Of a stretch of 7,287 bases of DNA, positions 1-7,287 are shown piece after piece (position 1 is the stretch's first letter; each line of letters begins with the position of its first letter). The position numbers and the translations under genes were made by a program. Source of the stretch: an uncultured Flavobacteriia bacterium (GTDB lineage Bacteria > Bacteroidota > Bacteroidia > Flavobacteriales_D > Crocinitomicaceae); contig CAIYXD010000227.1 of assembly GCA_903930085.1 (NCBI GenBank), forward strand, positions 1 to 7,287, written 5' to 3'. The notes under the pieces were generated by a model. That model was not told the DNA's origin. It made no database searches and saw only the letters and a list, made by a program, of their open reading frames with translations.

Positions 1-257
1 TCTAAATATTCGAATACCGTTTGTGTTGTATCAATTTTAATATCTTGTGTTAAAAAGCCAATAGTACACTCTTTTGGTTTGTGAATAGTACCGTCAGTTG
101 GTGCATCCCAACCAGCAATTAAACGCAGTAAGGTCGATTTTCCGGCGCCATTTTTACCAACAAGACCTACTTTGTCTCCTTTATTGATTTGAAGGCTTAA
201 ATTTTGAAATAAATACCCTTGCGGCAAATGAACGCCTAATTGTTCCAAATTGATCAT
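1..257 (-). CDS. ABC-F type ATP-binding protein, N-terminal 85 residues (cut by window edge)
   Basis: This is the 5' end of a gene running off the left edge. It starts at the ATG at 257 and translates to MINLEQLGVHLPQGYLFQNL and onward, the usual opening of an ATP-binding cassette. A perfect Walker A motif, GKNGAGKST, spans residues 34-42. A Q-loop glutamine follows in FLTQD (Gln71). The protein begins directly with the nucleotide-binding domain, with no membrane segment or signal peptide. That layout, with the short Walker A to Q-loop distance and the ..IGFLTQD.. sequence, is typical of ABC-F proteins (EttA/Uup/YkpA-like), which are soluble twin-cassette ATPases acting on ribosomes. The signature motif, Walker B and second cassette lie outside the window, so an ordinary transporter ATPase is not excluded. 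It is separated from gldN by a terminator and has its own candidate promoter, so it is probably not part of the secretion operon. Confidence 0.85.
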   Translation of the reverse strand, partial: MINLEQLGVHLPQGYLFQNLSLQINKGDKVGLVGKNGAGKSTLLRLIAGWDAPTDGTIHKPKECTIGFLTQDIKIDTTQTVFEYL

Positions 258-261
258 GTTG

Positions 262-295
262 CAAAGATACAACGAGATAAGAATTAAAACTTCAA
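262..295 (-). promoter_or_regulatory. Candidate Bacteroidota promoter for the ABC-F gene, near-leaderless
   Basis: The minus strand carries TATCTTTG at 269-262, an exact match to the Bacteroidota -7 consensus TAnnTTTG. A TTG that could serve as the -33 element lies at 295-293, 23 bases upstream, at the long end of the usual spacing. Only four bases (CAAC) separate the TTTG from the ATG at 257. A start site about 5-7 bases downstream of the box would therefore fall on or next to the start codon, giving a transcript with almost no leader. There is no Shine-Dalgarno sequence. The -7 match is seen directly; the start site is inferred. Confidence 0.55.
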
Positions 296-346
296 TTTTA
301 TAAAAAAGGACGCTAACCAAGTTGAATTTTGGTCTCTAAAATTGAA
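291..346. repeat. 10-bp perfect inverted repeat upstream of the ABC-F gene
   Basis: TTCAATTTTA at 291-300 is the exact reverse complement of TAAAATTGAA at 337-346, with 36 bases between the arms. A smaller inverted repeat, ACCAA at 316-320 and TTGGT at 329-333, is nested inside. The left arm overlaps the candidate -33 element of the ABC-F promoter, so an operator is conceivable. Both arms are very AT-rich, and this length could arise by chance in such DNA. It lies after the gldN terminator and so is probably not part of the secretion transcript. Confidence 0.35.
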
Positions 347-365
347 ATTGCAAAAACAGATGCAT

Positions 366-393
366 AAAAAAAGCCCCAGTTTCCTGAGGCTTT
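366..393 (-). terminator. Rho-independent terminator after gldN
   Basis: Read on the minus strand, AAAGCCTCAG pairs with CTGGGGCTTT around a GAAA tetraloop. This makes a 10-bp stem with a single T-G wobble, and the T tract starting in its 3' arm continues past it (seven Ts in total at 372-366). The stem begins 17 bases after the gldN stop codon. It is the only strong terminator seen in the window and marks the end of the porP-gldKLMN transcript, isolating it from the ABC-F gene. Confidence 0.92.
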
Positions 394-410
394 CCATTAT
401 TTAAAGGTCA

Positions 411-1478
411 TTAGAAACTCCAAACATCGTGTTCAATAGTTCTGATTTCCTCTTTAATTCTATCCGCTTCCATTAAGGCTTCTGCGCCAGTTCGGTAGCT
501 TTCAATTTTACGATCGTACGTATTACTTTCTTTGTACATTGTACTGTTGAATCTTCTTTTCCAGAATAAATCATCAAAACTCATCCATTGCGCATCGTTT
601 GCATCGTTGTACACGAAATAATTATTCAATGTGTATCGCAAGTGCGGGAAATACAACCAAAACAACGCTCTTTCAGATTGAATATCGCCAGAAATCGCTC
701 CAGATTCAGAATCAGTAATTACTTGTTTGTTTTTTGAATCAAAGTAAACAACAGGAGCTATACCCAATATCCTACAATCTAAAACAGATCTTTCTTTATC
801 AAAAAACCAATCCTCTTTTAAATAATATGCAACAACATCCTGCGATGTAACCCAAATCATTTCTCTTGCAGGATAAACCGGATTACCAGCCAAATCTAAA
901 GAATCCAATTCGGGATCTAAAATACTTGTAAGTGCAAGGAAGTTCCCTTGTGCATCGACCTTCGGGGGAGCTAATACGCCTAACAAACGATTAATATCTT
1001 TCTTCATTAATGAATCACTTTGATAGTTTCCACCCATCATACCAGAAGTAATTGGGTATTTAAATTGATCACCATCATAAACTCCAAGAGCATTAGGATT
1101 TTCATTATCAAATACAGTTAAATCACCGTAAACAATTGAATTTCGGATGATCGTCCAAAGTGACCAACGTGAAGCATTTCTCACCCATTCATTTTCTCCT
1201 CTAATTTCATCAAAAGGGAAGTAGATTGGATGGTTGATTTTTTCTCTCAAATCAATTCGCTGGTAAACACGTTTTCCCCAGACATAATCTGCTTCACGCA
1301 CGTGTTCGTACTCAATTAATTTCTTTGTTGGAATGATCTCTTTCATGTACACTCCATCTATTATACCATTCGTTGGTACATTCAATGGTCCGCCAGTTAC
1401 TTCTGGTTGTGACCAAGCCTGAAAAGATAATGTACCTAAACAAAAGCAAAGTGTACATAAAAAATGAATCATTTTCAT
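411..1478 (-). CDS. gldN: GldN/PorN, periplasmic ring subunit of the type IX secretion system
   Basis: A 355-residue exported protein. Residues 1-23 form a signal peptide (MKMIHFLCTL, then a Cys/Leu/Phe-rich core, probable cleavage near AWS-QPE). The mature protein carries sequence characteristic of GldN/PorN: READYVWGKRVYQRIDLREK at residues 61-80, VVAYYLKEDWFFDKE at 215-229, the Asp-X-Arg-Ile-Leu-Gly-Ile-Ala-Pro stretch at 234-242, and FWLYFPHLRYTLNNYFVYND at 273-292 followed by the Trp/Phe-rich WMSFDDLFWKRRF segment. In this family GldN assembles with the lipoprotein GldK into the large ring under the outer membrane, coupled to the GldLM motor. I chose the ATG at 1478, 10 bases after the gldM stop. 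An in-frame GTG at 1511 would overlap gldM and bury the signal peptide behind 11 extra residues. A second ATG at 1472 is an equally usable start. No Shine-Dalgarno is present, so translation may be coupled to gldM. No gldO paralogue follows. Confidence 0.95.
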   Translation of the reverse strand: MKMIHFLCTLCFCLGTLSFQAWSQPEVTGGPLNVPTNGIIDGVYMKEIIPTKKLIEYEHVREADYVWGKRVYQRIDLREKINHPIYFPFDEIRGENEWVRNASRWSLWTIIRNSIVYGDLTVFDNENPNALGVYDGDQFKYPITSGMMGGNYQSDSLMKKDINRLLGVLAPPKVDAQGNFLALTSILDPELDSLDLAGNPVYPAREMIWVTSQDVVAYYLKEDWFFDKERSVLDCRILGIAPVVYFDSKNKQVITDSESGAISGDIQSERALFWLYFPHLRYTLNNYFVYNDANDAQWMSFDDLFWKRRFNSTMYKESNTYDRKIESYRTGAEALMEADRIKEEIRTIEHDVWSF

Positions 1479-1488
1479 ATTAAAAAAA

Positions 1489-3249
<1,761 letters not shown>

Positions 3250-3319
3250 GATTAATTAAATATTATTGATTACAATAAATTAATGTTCAATTCCAATACA
3301 CTAAAAGATAATCCTACGA

Positions 3320-4120
3320 TTATGCTTTAGTTATTGTCATAGCTTTTAACATATTTCCGTAAACGTTGTTTAAGTCAGTTAAATTCTTGGATAACATTGC
3401 CATGTTCTCTTTGTACATTTTAGTGTCTTCGGTAGAAGCAGCAAGATTAGACATCATCTCTGTAACTTGAGATTGGAATTTCTCTGTAGACTCAAGGTGA
3501 GCAGCAGAACCTTTCAATTGCAATTCATATACATTATTTAAAGCAGCAAGATTCTTGGAAACTTTTTGCATTTGTTCTCCGAAAGATTCACCTTCTTGTG
3601 CATTTGAAGTCATTCCAGAAATAGAAACAGAAGCTCTTTCGTATGCATCAGACAAAGAAGAAACCTTATCAGAAGCTGCTTGCAAACTAGAAACATAAGA
3701 ATCTGTTGCTGCTGCTGCAGAAGTAACACCTTTTAATTGAGCTGCATTTTCTCCAAGCGCTCTCATTCCATCGCCTAAACGTTCTAAAAGTTGACTATCA
3801 ATTTTAGCCTCTTCCAGCATTTTGTCCAATTGATCTGTGATGCCTTTTCCTTTTCCTTTTGAAATTGCAGCGTGATCTAAATCATCTGAATGTCCAACTG
3901 CTAATTCAGGATAAACAAGCTCCCAATTTGGATCTTCGTGTAATGGTTCAAATGCTGAGAATGCGAAAATAAGTGCTTCAACGCTCAGGCCAACTACCAA
4001 CATTGGGGATGCACCTGGCCAGTGCTGAATTTTAAACATTGCTCCAATAATAACGATTGCTGCACCAAAACCGTACAACTTCGACATAAATACTTTCCAT
4101 CCTTTACTTCCTGGTTTCAT
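3320..4120 (-). CDS. gldL: GldL/PorL, proton-channel subunit of the type IX secretion motor
   Basis: A 266-residue inner-membrane protein. Two closely spaced membrane helices cover about residues 14-30 and 39-57, separated by the conserved KIQHWPGAS turn (30-38). Glu48 lies in helix 2 and matches in position the membrane glutamate reported as essential for proton coupling in GldL of Flavobacterium johnsoniae (E49). After the conserved FEPLHEDPNWELVYPEL segment (57-73) comes a Lys/Gly-rich linker (88-93) and a long Ala/Ser-rich helical tail, predicted cytoplasmic, in which the motif SKNL..LNNVY....LK occurs twice (188-203 and 244-259). GldL forms a pentamer around two GldM helices. The start is supported by an AAGGA site five bases upstream and by the conserved N-terminus. 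Length is somewhat greater than the roughly 215-residue F. johnsoniae protein and closer to P. gingivalis PorL. Confidence 0.95.
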   Translation of the reverse strand: MKPGSKGWKVFMSKLYGFGAAIVIIGAMFKIQHWPGASPMLVVGLSVEALIFAFSAFEPLHEDPNWELVYPELAVGHSDDLDHAAISKGKGKGITDQLDKMLEEAKIDSQLLERLGDGMRALGENAAQLKGVTSAAAATDSYVSSLQAASDKVSSLSDAYERASVSISGMTSNAQEGESFGEQMQKVSKNLAALNNVYELQLKGSAAHLESTEKFQSQVTEMMSNLAASTEDTKMYKENMAMLSKNLTDLNNVYGNMLKAMTITKA

Positions 4121-4125
4121 AGTTT

Positions 4126-4130
4126 TCCTT
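4126..4130 (-). promoter_or_regulatory. Shine-Dalgarno-like site of gldL
   Basis: Read on the minus strand, AAGGA sits five bases before the gldL ATG inside a purine-rich run. Of the five operon genes only porP and gldL have a recognisable site of this kind. Confidence 0.55.
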
Positions 4131-4172
4131 TTTTAGGGTTAAAAATTTACTACTTTTTTGTTTGTTGTATTC

Positions 4173-5768
4173 TTAACGAAGTTGAATATCGCTTCGAATT
4201 TCTTCGCCACCTTCTCTTGTGAAGTCTTTACCACCTCTTCCCAGGTGAGTCATCACATTTCGGTAACCAATATAAGATTTTGCAGTGTCTTGGTATTCAA
4301 AAGTACGTGTTGCATTCTGTAAATAGTATCCAACATCTTTCCAAGACCCTCCACGTAAAACTTTTCTTTTCATCGAAGGTGGATCCCAGTCCATTGCATC
4401 GTATCTGTAATCTGTATTCAAATCGTGCGAGAATTCATACATGGACTCATCGAAAGCAGTTTCGCACCATTCTGCAACGTTTCCAGCCATACAATATAAT
4501 CCCCATCCATTTGGATTGTAAGAGAATACTTTCACCGTATGGAAACCACCATCTTCGAAATAACGTCCTCGCATTGGTTTAAAGTTACCAAGGAAACAAC
4601 CAGCTTCATTTCGGATGTATGGTCCACCCCAAGGATATTGAGACATACTTAAGTCACCTCTAGATGCTCTTTCCCATTCTGCTTCAGATGGCAAACGGAA
4701 ATCATTCACAAAAATATCTCCCATTGCTACCAACCAGTTATTCAATAATTGCGTTCTCCAAACAGAGAATGCTTTTGCTTGAAACCACGTTACACCAACA
4801 ATTGGATAATTGTCATACGCTGGATGCCAAAAGTACATGTTAGTCATTGGATCATGGAATGAGTATGTAAAATCTCTTACCCAACATAATGTATCCGGAT
4901 AAACATTAATAATCTCATCTATAACAAAACGTCCGCGATTTTCGTGCCCTCTGATTGCATTGTTTTGTCCTTTCTTATTAAAATAACCCAAATCCTTGTC
5001 TTGTCCTTGCGGATCCCCAGTAAAAGGATGCGGTGGAGTTTGCAAGGCACGGTGATCTTCAATCGCTTTACTTCCTGGATCTTGAACGCCTGTTGATGCC
5101 TCGAAACCGTTTTGTTTGATGTCTATTCTTCCACGTTTCGCCGCTTCACGATAATCAATCCAGAAATAACGGAACATCAACTTACGAACATCAATTTCTC
5201 TTCTTTTGTAGAACCTTTCTGGCTGAATATAATACATGTCTGCAAGAATTGGAACAACTGAAGGGTCTGAATAATCCAATTGACGATCCCAGTTCAAGTT
5301 GAATACAGAACGGTTTAATTCACGGTCAGATGGATCGTATTCAACGTATTCCATTGCACCTTCGTCTAAATATCTTTCTTCATAGTTGATAAAACGCTCA
5401 GCATCTTCATCTGCCCAATCCTCATTGTCGTATCCACTTGTTCTATCCGATGGATTTAAATACAATGTTTCACGAGCGATAGAATCGCGCACCCATTCCA
5501 CAAATTGACGGTATTCGTTGTTAGATATTTCCGTTTGATCCATGTAGAATGCCTGCACGGAAACAGTTTTCGCACGCGTTTGGTGCAAAAACGGAACATC
5601 CTGATCGTTCTCACCCATCTGGTAGGAACCTGAAGGCACGTATACCATCCCCAAAGGGATCTCAGGATTATACAATGGTCTTCCCATCGCACCTGTTAGA
5701 TGTCCTGTTCTTGTGCTACAAGAAGCAAGTACTACACCTAATAAACCTATTAACAAAAGTTTTTTCAT
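4173..5768 (-). CDS. gldK: GldK/PorK, outer-membrane lipoprotein of the type IX secretion ring
   Basis: A 531-residue lipoprotein. MKKLLLIGLLGVVLASC ends in a lipobox (Leu14-Ala-Ser-Cys17), so Cys17 should be lipidated. The rest is a formylglycine-generating-enzyme (FGE/SUMF1-like) fold in two blocks: GMVYVPSGSYQMGEND at 40-55 with DQTEISNNEYRQFV at 77-90, then YPIVGVTWFQAKAFSVWR at 321-338, FRLPSEAEWERASRG at 357-371, CMAGNVAEWCET at 426-437, VLRGGSWKD at 470-478 and YIGYR at 499-503. The roughly 230 residues between the blocks are the family-specific insert, with an acidic stretch at 114-150. In this family the fold is structural: GldK forms the outer-membrane-anchored ring with GldN and contacts GldM. 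The paralogue GldJ shares the fold, but the neighbours gldL, gldM and gldN identify this copy as GldK. It is longer than the 460-490 residues usual in Flavobacterium and Porphyromonas. No clear Shine-Dalgarno is seen. Confidence 0.95.
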   Translation of the reverse strand: MKKLLLIGLLGVVLASCSTRTGHLTGAMGRPLYNPEIPLGMVYVPSGSYQMGENDQDVPFLHQTRAKTVSVQAFYMDQTEISNNEYRQFVEWVRDSIARETLYLNPSDRTSGYDNEDWADEDAERFINYEERYLDEGAMEYVEYDPSDRELNRSVFNLNWDRQLDYSDPSVVPILADMYYIQPERFYKRREIDVRKLMFRYFWIDYREAAKRGRIDIKQNGFEASTGVQDPGSKAIEDHRALQTPPHPFTGDPQGQDKDLGYFNKKGQNNAIRGHENRGRFVIDEIINVYPDTLCWVRDFTYSFHDPMTNMYFWHPAYDNYPIVGVTWFQAKAFSVWRTQLLNNWLVAMGDIFVNDFRLPSEAEWERASRGDLSMSQYPWGGPYIRNEAGCFLGNFKPMRGRYFEDGGFHTVKVFSYNPNGWGLYCMAGNVAEWCETAFDESMYEFSHDLNTDYRYDAMDWDPPSMKRKVLRGGSWKDVGYYLQNATRTFEYQDTAKSYIGYRNVMTHLGRGGKDFTREGGEEIRSDIQLR

Positions 5769-5885
5769 TCTACTTTATTTTATCTACTTCCAGATATCAA
5801 TTTTAACAATCTACAGGAACTATATTTTGAGATATAACGGATACTGCTCAAAAATGGTTACAAATATTCGTATTTTTTTTCAATA

Positions 5886-6821
5886 TTACAACCATCTTGG
5901 GTGATTTGACCTGGTAATTGGTGGCAATGGTATGTAATAACAGTACTTTAAAAGGATCTCGTGAGAACCTCTTGAAACACTAGCAAGCTTGTTTGTTGTA
6001 ACATCGTAGGAATATCCAACAGTCATATCGATTCCTTGAAATGGCTTTCCACCAATCATCAAACCGACAGCATCAATTGTTCTATAGGTTAAACCACCAT
6101 ATGCTATGTCTCTCCACATGTAGCGTACATTTATATCCGCAGAAAATTTCACTAAATCCGTGCGCATTAAAATTTGAGCATCGATATCACCACCTGCTAC
6201 ATCTAGGAATTTTTTTCCACCCATAATGTAGTAATGTCTTGCAGTCTGATACGTTTGGTCAATTGTCCCTACAGTTTGTTTCAATAGAGATTCATTCAAA
6301 TGCGTAGAAGAAAGACCAACATAGTAATCGGACTTACCTTTCCAGTACAAACCAAAATTTAAATCCAAATTTGTCGCAGAAAAAGAAGCTGGAAGTGTTG
6401 GATCAACTAAAGTTGTTGGTGGAACCCAAACTGGCGACATTCCAAAATTTACGATACCAACTCCAACACCAATGCCAAGAATACCGGCATTACCAACCGT
6501 TAATGGATATGCATAATTCAACAGAACATTATTTTGACGGTTAAATCCGATTGCATCGTGAAAAAACGAAAGTCCAAATCCGCCAAACCGTTTAGCATTT
6601 GCTTCCACATTTAGAACTGCGGAATTAGGTGCGCCATTAACTTTATCCCATTGATTACGGTAAATCGTGGTAGCACAAATTCCATCATCCAAACCTGTTT
6701 CACCTGGATTAATACTCATTTTATCGTAAATAAAATGCGTGAGCAATTTATCCTGTTGCGCAACAATAGCGCCAGTAGCAAGGGATAAAAATGACGTTAA
6801 GAGAATAATTTTTTTCTTCAT
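5886..6821 (-). CDS. porP: PorP/SprF family type IX secretion system outer-membrane protein
   Basis: A 311-residue exported protein with signal peptide MKKKIILLTSFLSLATGAIVA (cleavage likely before QQDKLL, residue 22). The mature part shows PorP/SprF family features: LLTHFIYDKMSINPGETG at 26-43 near the N-terminus, TIYRNQW (52-58), GGFGLSFFHDAIGF (80-93), alternating hydrophobic strands such as NNVLLNYAYPL (97-107) and LDLNFGLYW (152-160), the late GSHEILLKYCYYIPLP segment (285-300), and a terminal HPRWL resembling the NPR(F/Y)L ending seen in many members. These strands indicate an outer-membrane beta-barrel. PorP of P. gingivalis is needed for T9SS function and associates with the PorK/PorN ring through PorE; SprF paralogues serve particular substrates instead. 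Position directly before gldK favours the core PorP role. The ATG at 6821 is chosen because a strong AAAAGGAG site lies just before it; an in-frame GTG at 6836 would put that site inside the coding sequence. Confidence 0.92.
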   Translation of the reverse strand: MKKKIILLTSFLSLATGAIVAQQDKLLTHFIYDKMSINPGETGLDDGICATTIYRNQWDKVNGAPNSAVLNVEANAKRFGGFGLSFFHDAIGFNRQNNVLLNYAYPLTVGNAGILGIGVGVGIVNFGMSPVWVPPTTLVDPTLPASFSATNLDLNFGLYWKGKSDYYVGLSSTHLNESLLKQTVGTIDQTYQTARHYYIMGGKKFLDVAGGDIDAQILMRTDLVKFSADINVRYMWRDIAYGGLTYRTIDAVGLMIGGKPFQGIDMTVGYSYDVTTNKLASVSRGSHEILLKYCYYIPLPPITRSNHPRWL

Positions 6822-6825
6822 ACAG

Positions 6826-6833
6826 CTCCTTTT
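6826..6833 (-). promoter_or_regulatory. Strong Shine-Dalgarno of porP
   Basis: The minus strand reads AAAAGGAG, then four bases, then the ATG at 6821. It is the best ribosome binding site in the window. It decides the porP start against the in-frame GTG five codons earlier. Confidence 0.75.
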
Positions 6834-6838
6834 CACTT

Positions 6839-6872
6839 GAGGTTAATGGTTGAAAAGGTCGATTAAAACCTC
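6839..6872 (-). other. Possible hairpin in the porP 5' leader
   Basis: GAGGTT at 6839-6844 can pair with AACCTC at 6867-6872. An alternative register pairs GAGG+TTAAT with ATTAA+CCTC, leaving two bases bulged. The element lies immediately upstream of the porP ribosome binding site and would be in the transcript if the promoter at 6907-6936 is used. The stem is short and the loop long, so it is only a weak candidate for a leader structure. It does not resemble a riboswitch class I recognise. Confidence 0.25.
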
Positions 6873-6906
6873 TTCAATTGGCGACTAAAATAATTATTTT
6901 TATTTA

Positions 6907-6936
6907 CAAATGAAATTTTTTTTAATTCCATCCCAA
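6907..6936 (-). promoter_or_regulatory. Candidate promoter of the porP-gldKLMN operon
   Basis: On the minus strand, TTG at 6936-6934 is followed after 19 bases by TTCATTTG at 6914-6907, one mismatch from the Bacteroidota -7 consensus TAnnTTTG. Transcription would begin near 6900, giving a leader of about 80 bases. A 14-bp perfect AT palindrome, AAAATAATTATTTT, covers 6887-6900 at the predicted start. This is the best promoter-like match in the 187-bp space between the upstream gene and porP, which holds no other gene or clear terminator. Confidence 0.35.
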
Positions 6937-7008
6937 TATAAACGAAATATTAAGATAGTTTTAACAGCTAACTAATACACTTTAAAGGAGTTGTGATTTT
7001 GATTATTT

Positions 7009-7287
7009 TCAACCTAGTTTTTGATAGGTTTTCCACCATAAATCTGGAATTTCATTTTTCATTGCCCTTTCGTAGTCATTCATGTCGCAGGGAACCAAAT
7101 GGTGGCGTTCATATTTTAATCCTTTTTGAGGCGGGTAAGGCACTTCCATCCACCATCTATCGGATTTATTGCTTTTATAGAAAATTACCTCGTCTTTGAA
7201 ATCGTCCAAATGAACGGTGAATTTCATGTAATCTCTTTTGCTACCGATTGGAAAATCACCTTTTCTTTGGGAAACGCCATCTATAAA
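7009..7287 (-). CDS. hutG: Probable formimidoylglutamase, C-terminal 92 residues (cut by window edge)
   Basis: The reading frame is open from the right edge to a TGA at 7011-7009, giving 92 residues that begin FIDGVSQRKGDFPIGSKRDY. The Met at residue 21 (ATG at 7227) is therefore internal and not the start. The sequence includes FYKSNKSDRWWMEVPYP at 37-53, ERHHLVPC at 60-67 and a terminal IPDLWWKTYQKL. This resembles the C-terminal extension I recall in Bacteroidota formimidoylglutamases of the arginase/ureohydrolase family, in which the FI(D/E)G..QRK segment ends the catalytic domain. Those enzymes hydrolyse N-formimidoyl-glutamate to glutamate and formamide in histidine breakdown and use a manganese centre, which would lie outside the window. 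Such a gene is also a common neighbour of gldK in Flavobacteriia, which supports the call. The assignment rests on recall of a tail sequence, so it is moderate. Confidence 0.6.
   Translation of the reverse strand, partial: FIDGVSQRKGDFPIGSKRDYMKFTVHLDDFKDEVIFYKSNKSDRWWMEVPYPPQKGLKYERHHLVPCDMNDYERAMKNEIPDLWWKTYQKLG

Noticed and set aside
3703..3720. Short GCT-type trinucleotide run in gldL
   Set aside because: It encodes four alanines in an Ala-rich helical tail and is too short to be a meaningful microsatellite.
4022..4222. Plus-strand open frame of 66 codons opposite the gldK-gldL junction
   Set aside because: It runs antisense across the conserved N-terminus of gldL and the end of gldK, with low-complexity Phe/Cys-rich translation and no recognisable start signals.
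4280..4582. Plus-strand open frame of 100 codons inside gldK
   Set aside because: It is wholly antisense to the conserved FGE-like core of gldK, and its translation has the Arg/His/Leu-rich look of an antisense shadow.
5456..5692. Second minus-strand frame within gldK
   Set aside because: It is an out-of-frame reading of the gldK N-terminal region, which is clearly coding in the other frame. There is no sign of a programmed frameshift.
5549..5904. Two overlapping plus-strand frames near the gldK start and the porP-gldK gap
   Set aside because: They are antisense to the gldK signal sequence and the AT-rich gap, with no homology recognised and no ribosome binding site.
6041..6226. Plus-strand open frame of 61 codons inside porP
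   Set aside because: It is fully antisense to porP, and its His/Leu-rich translation lacks any recognisable domain.
6993..7199. Plus-strand open frame preceded by an AAAGGAG-like string (6983-6990)
   Set aside because: The string and an ATG-free TTG/ATT start region looked tempting, but the frame is mostly antisense to the conserved tail of the formimidoylglutamase-like gene and has no recognisable protein.
7009..7227. A free-standing 72-residue small protein starting at the ATG at 7227
   Set aside because: The frame stays open to the window edge, and the 20 residues before that Met continue the same family-like sequence, so it is the tail of a larger gene.

Overview
The window is a stretch of Bacteroidota chromosome, most likely order Flavobacteriales. 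Four things point there: a complete type IX secretion system (T9SS) core, which is restricted to this phylum and its close relatives; AT-rich intergenic DNA; mostly absent Shine-Dalgarno sites; and a TAnnTTTG-type -7 promoter element. A family such as Crocinitomicaceae is possible, but this cannot be settled from the sequence alone.

Every recognised gene lies on the minus strand, so transcription runs from high to low coordinates. In that order: (1) the 3' end of a gene that reads like formimidoylglutamase (hutG), cut by the right edge; (2) an intergenic region of 187 bp with a candidate promoter, AT-rich symmetric elements and a strong ribosome binding site; (3) porP, gldK, gldL, gldM and gldN, all complete and closely spaced (117, 52, 70 and 10 bp gaps); (4) a strong rho-independent terminator just after gldN; (5) an AT-rich spacer with an inverted repeat and a near-consensus promoter almost touching the start codon of (6) an ABC-F-type ATPase gene cut by the left edge.

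The five central genes form one machine. GldL and GldM are the inner-membrane motor that uses the proton-motive force. GldM spans the periplasm and reaches GldK (an outer-membrane lipoprotein) and GldN, which form the periplasmic ring. PorP is an outer-membrane beta-barrel-type protein associated with that complex. The porP-K-L-M-N order is that of the Porphyromonas gingivalis por operon. No gldO paralogue follows gldN.

I see no mobile element, CRISPR array, tRNA or rRNA, and no sign of a previously undescribed system. The points worth a second look are modest: the near-leaderless promoter and overlapping inverted repeat before the ABC-F gene, a GldM that seems long in its first periplasmic domain, a very acidic insert in GldK, a duplicated motif in the GldL cytoplasmic tail, and the start-site choices for porP and gldN.
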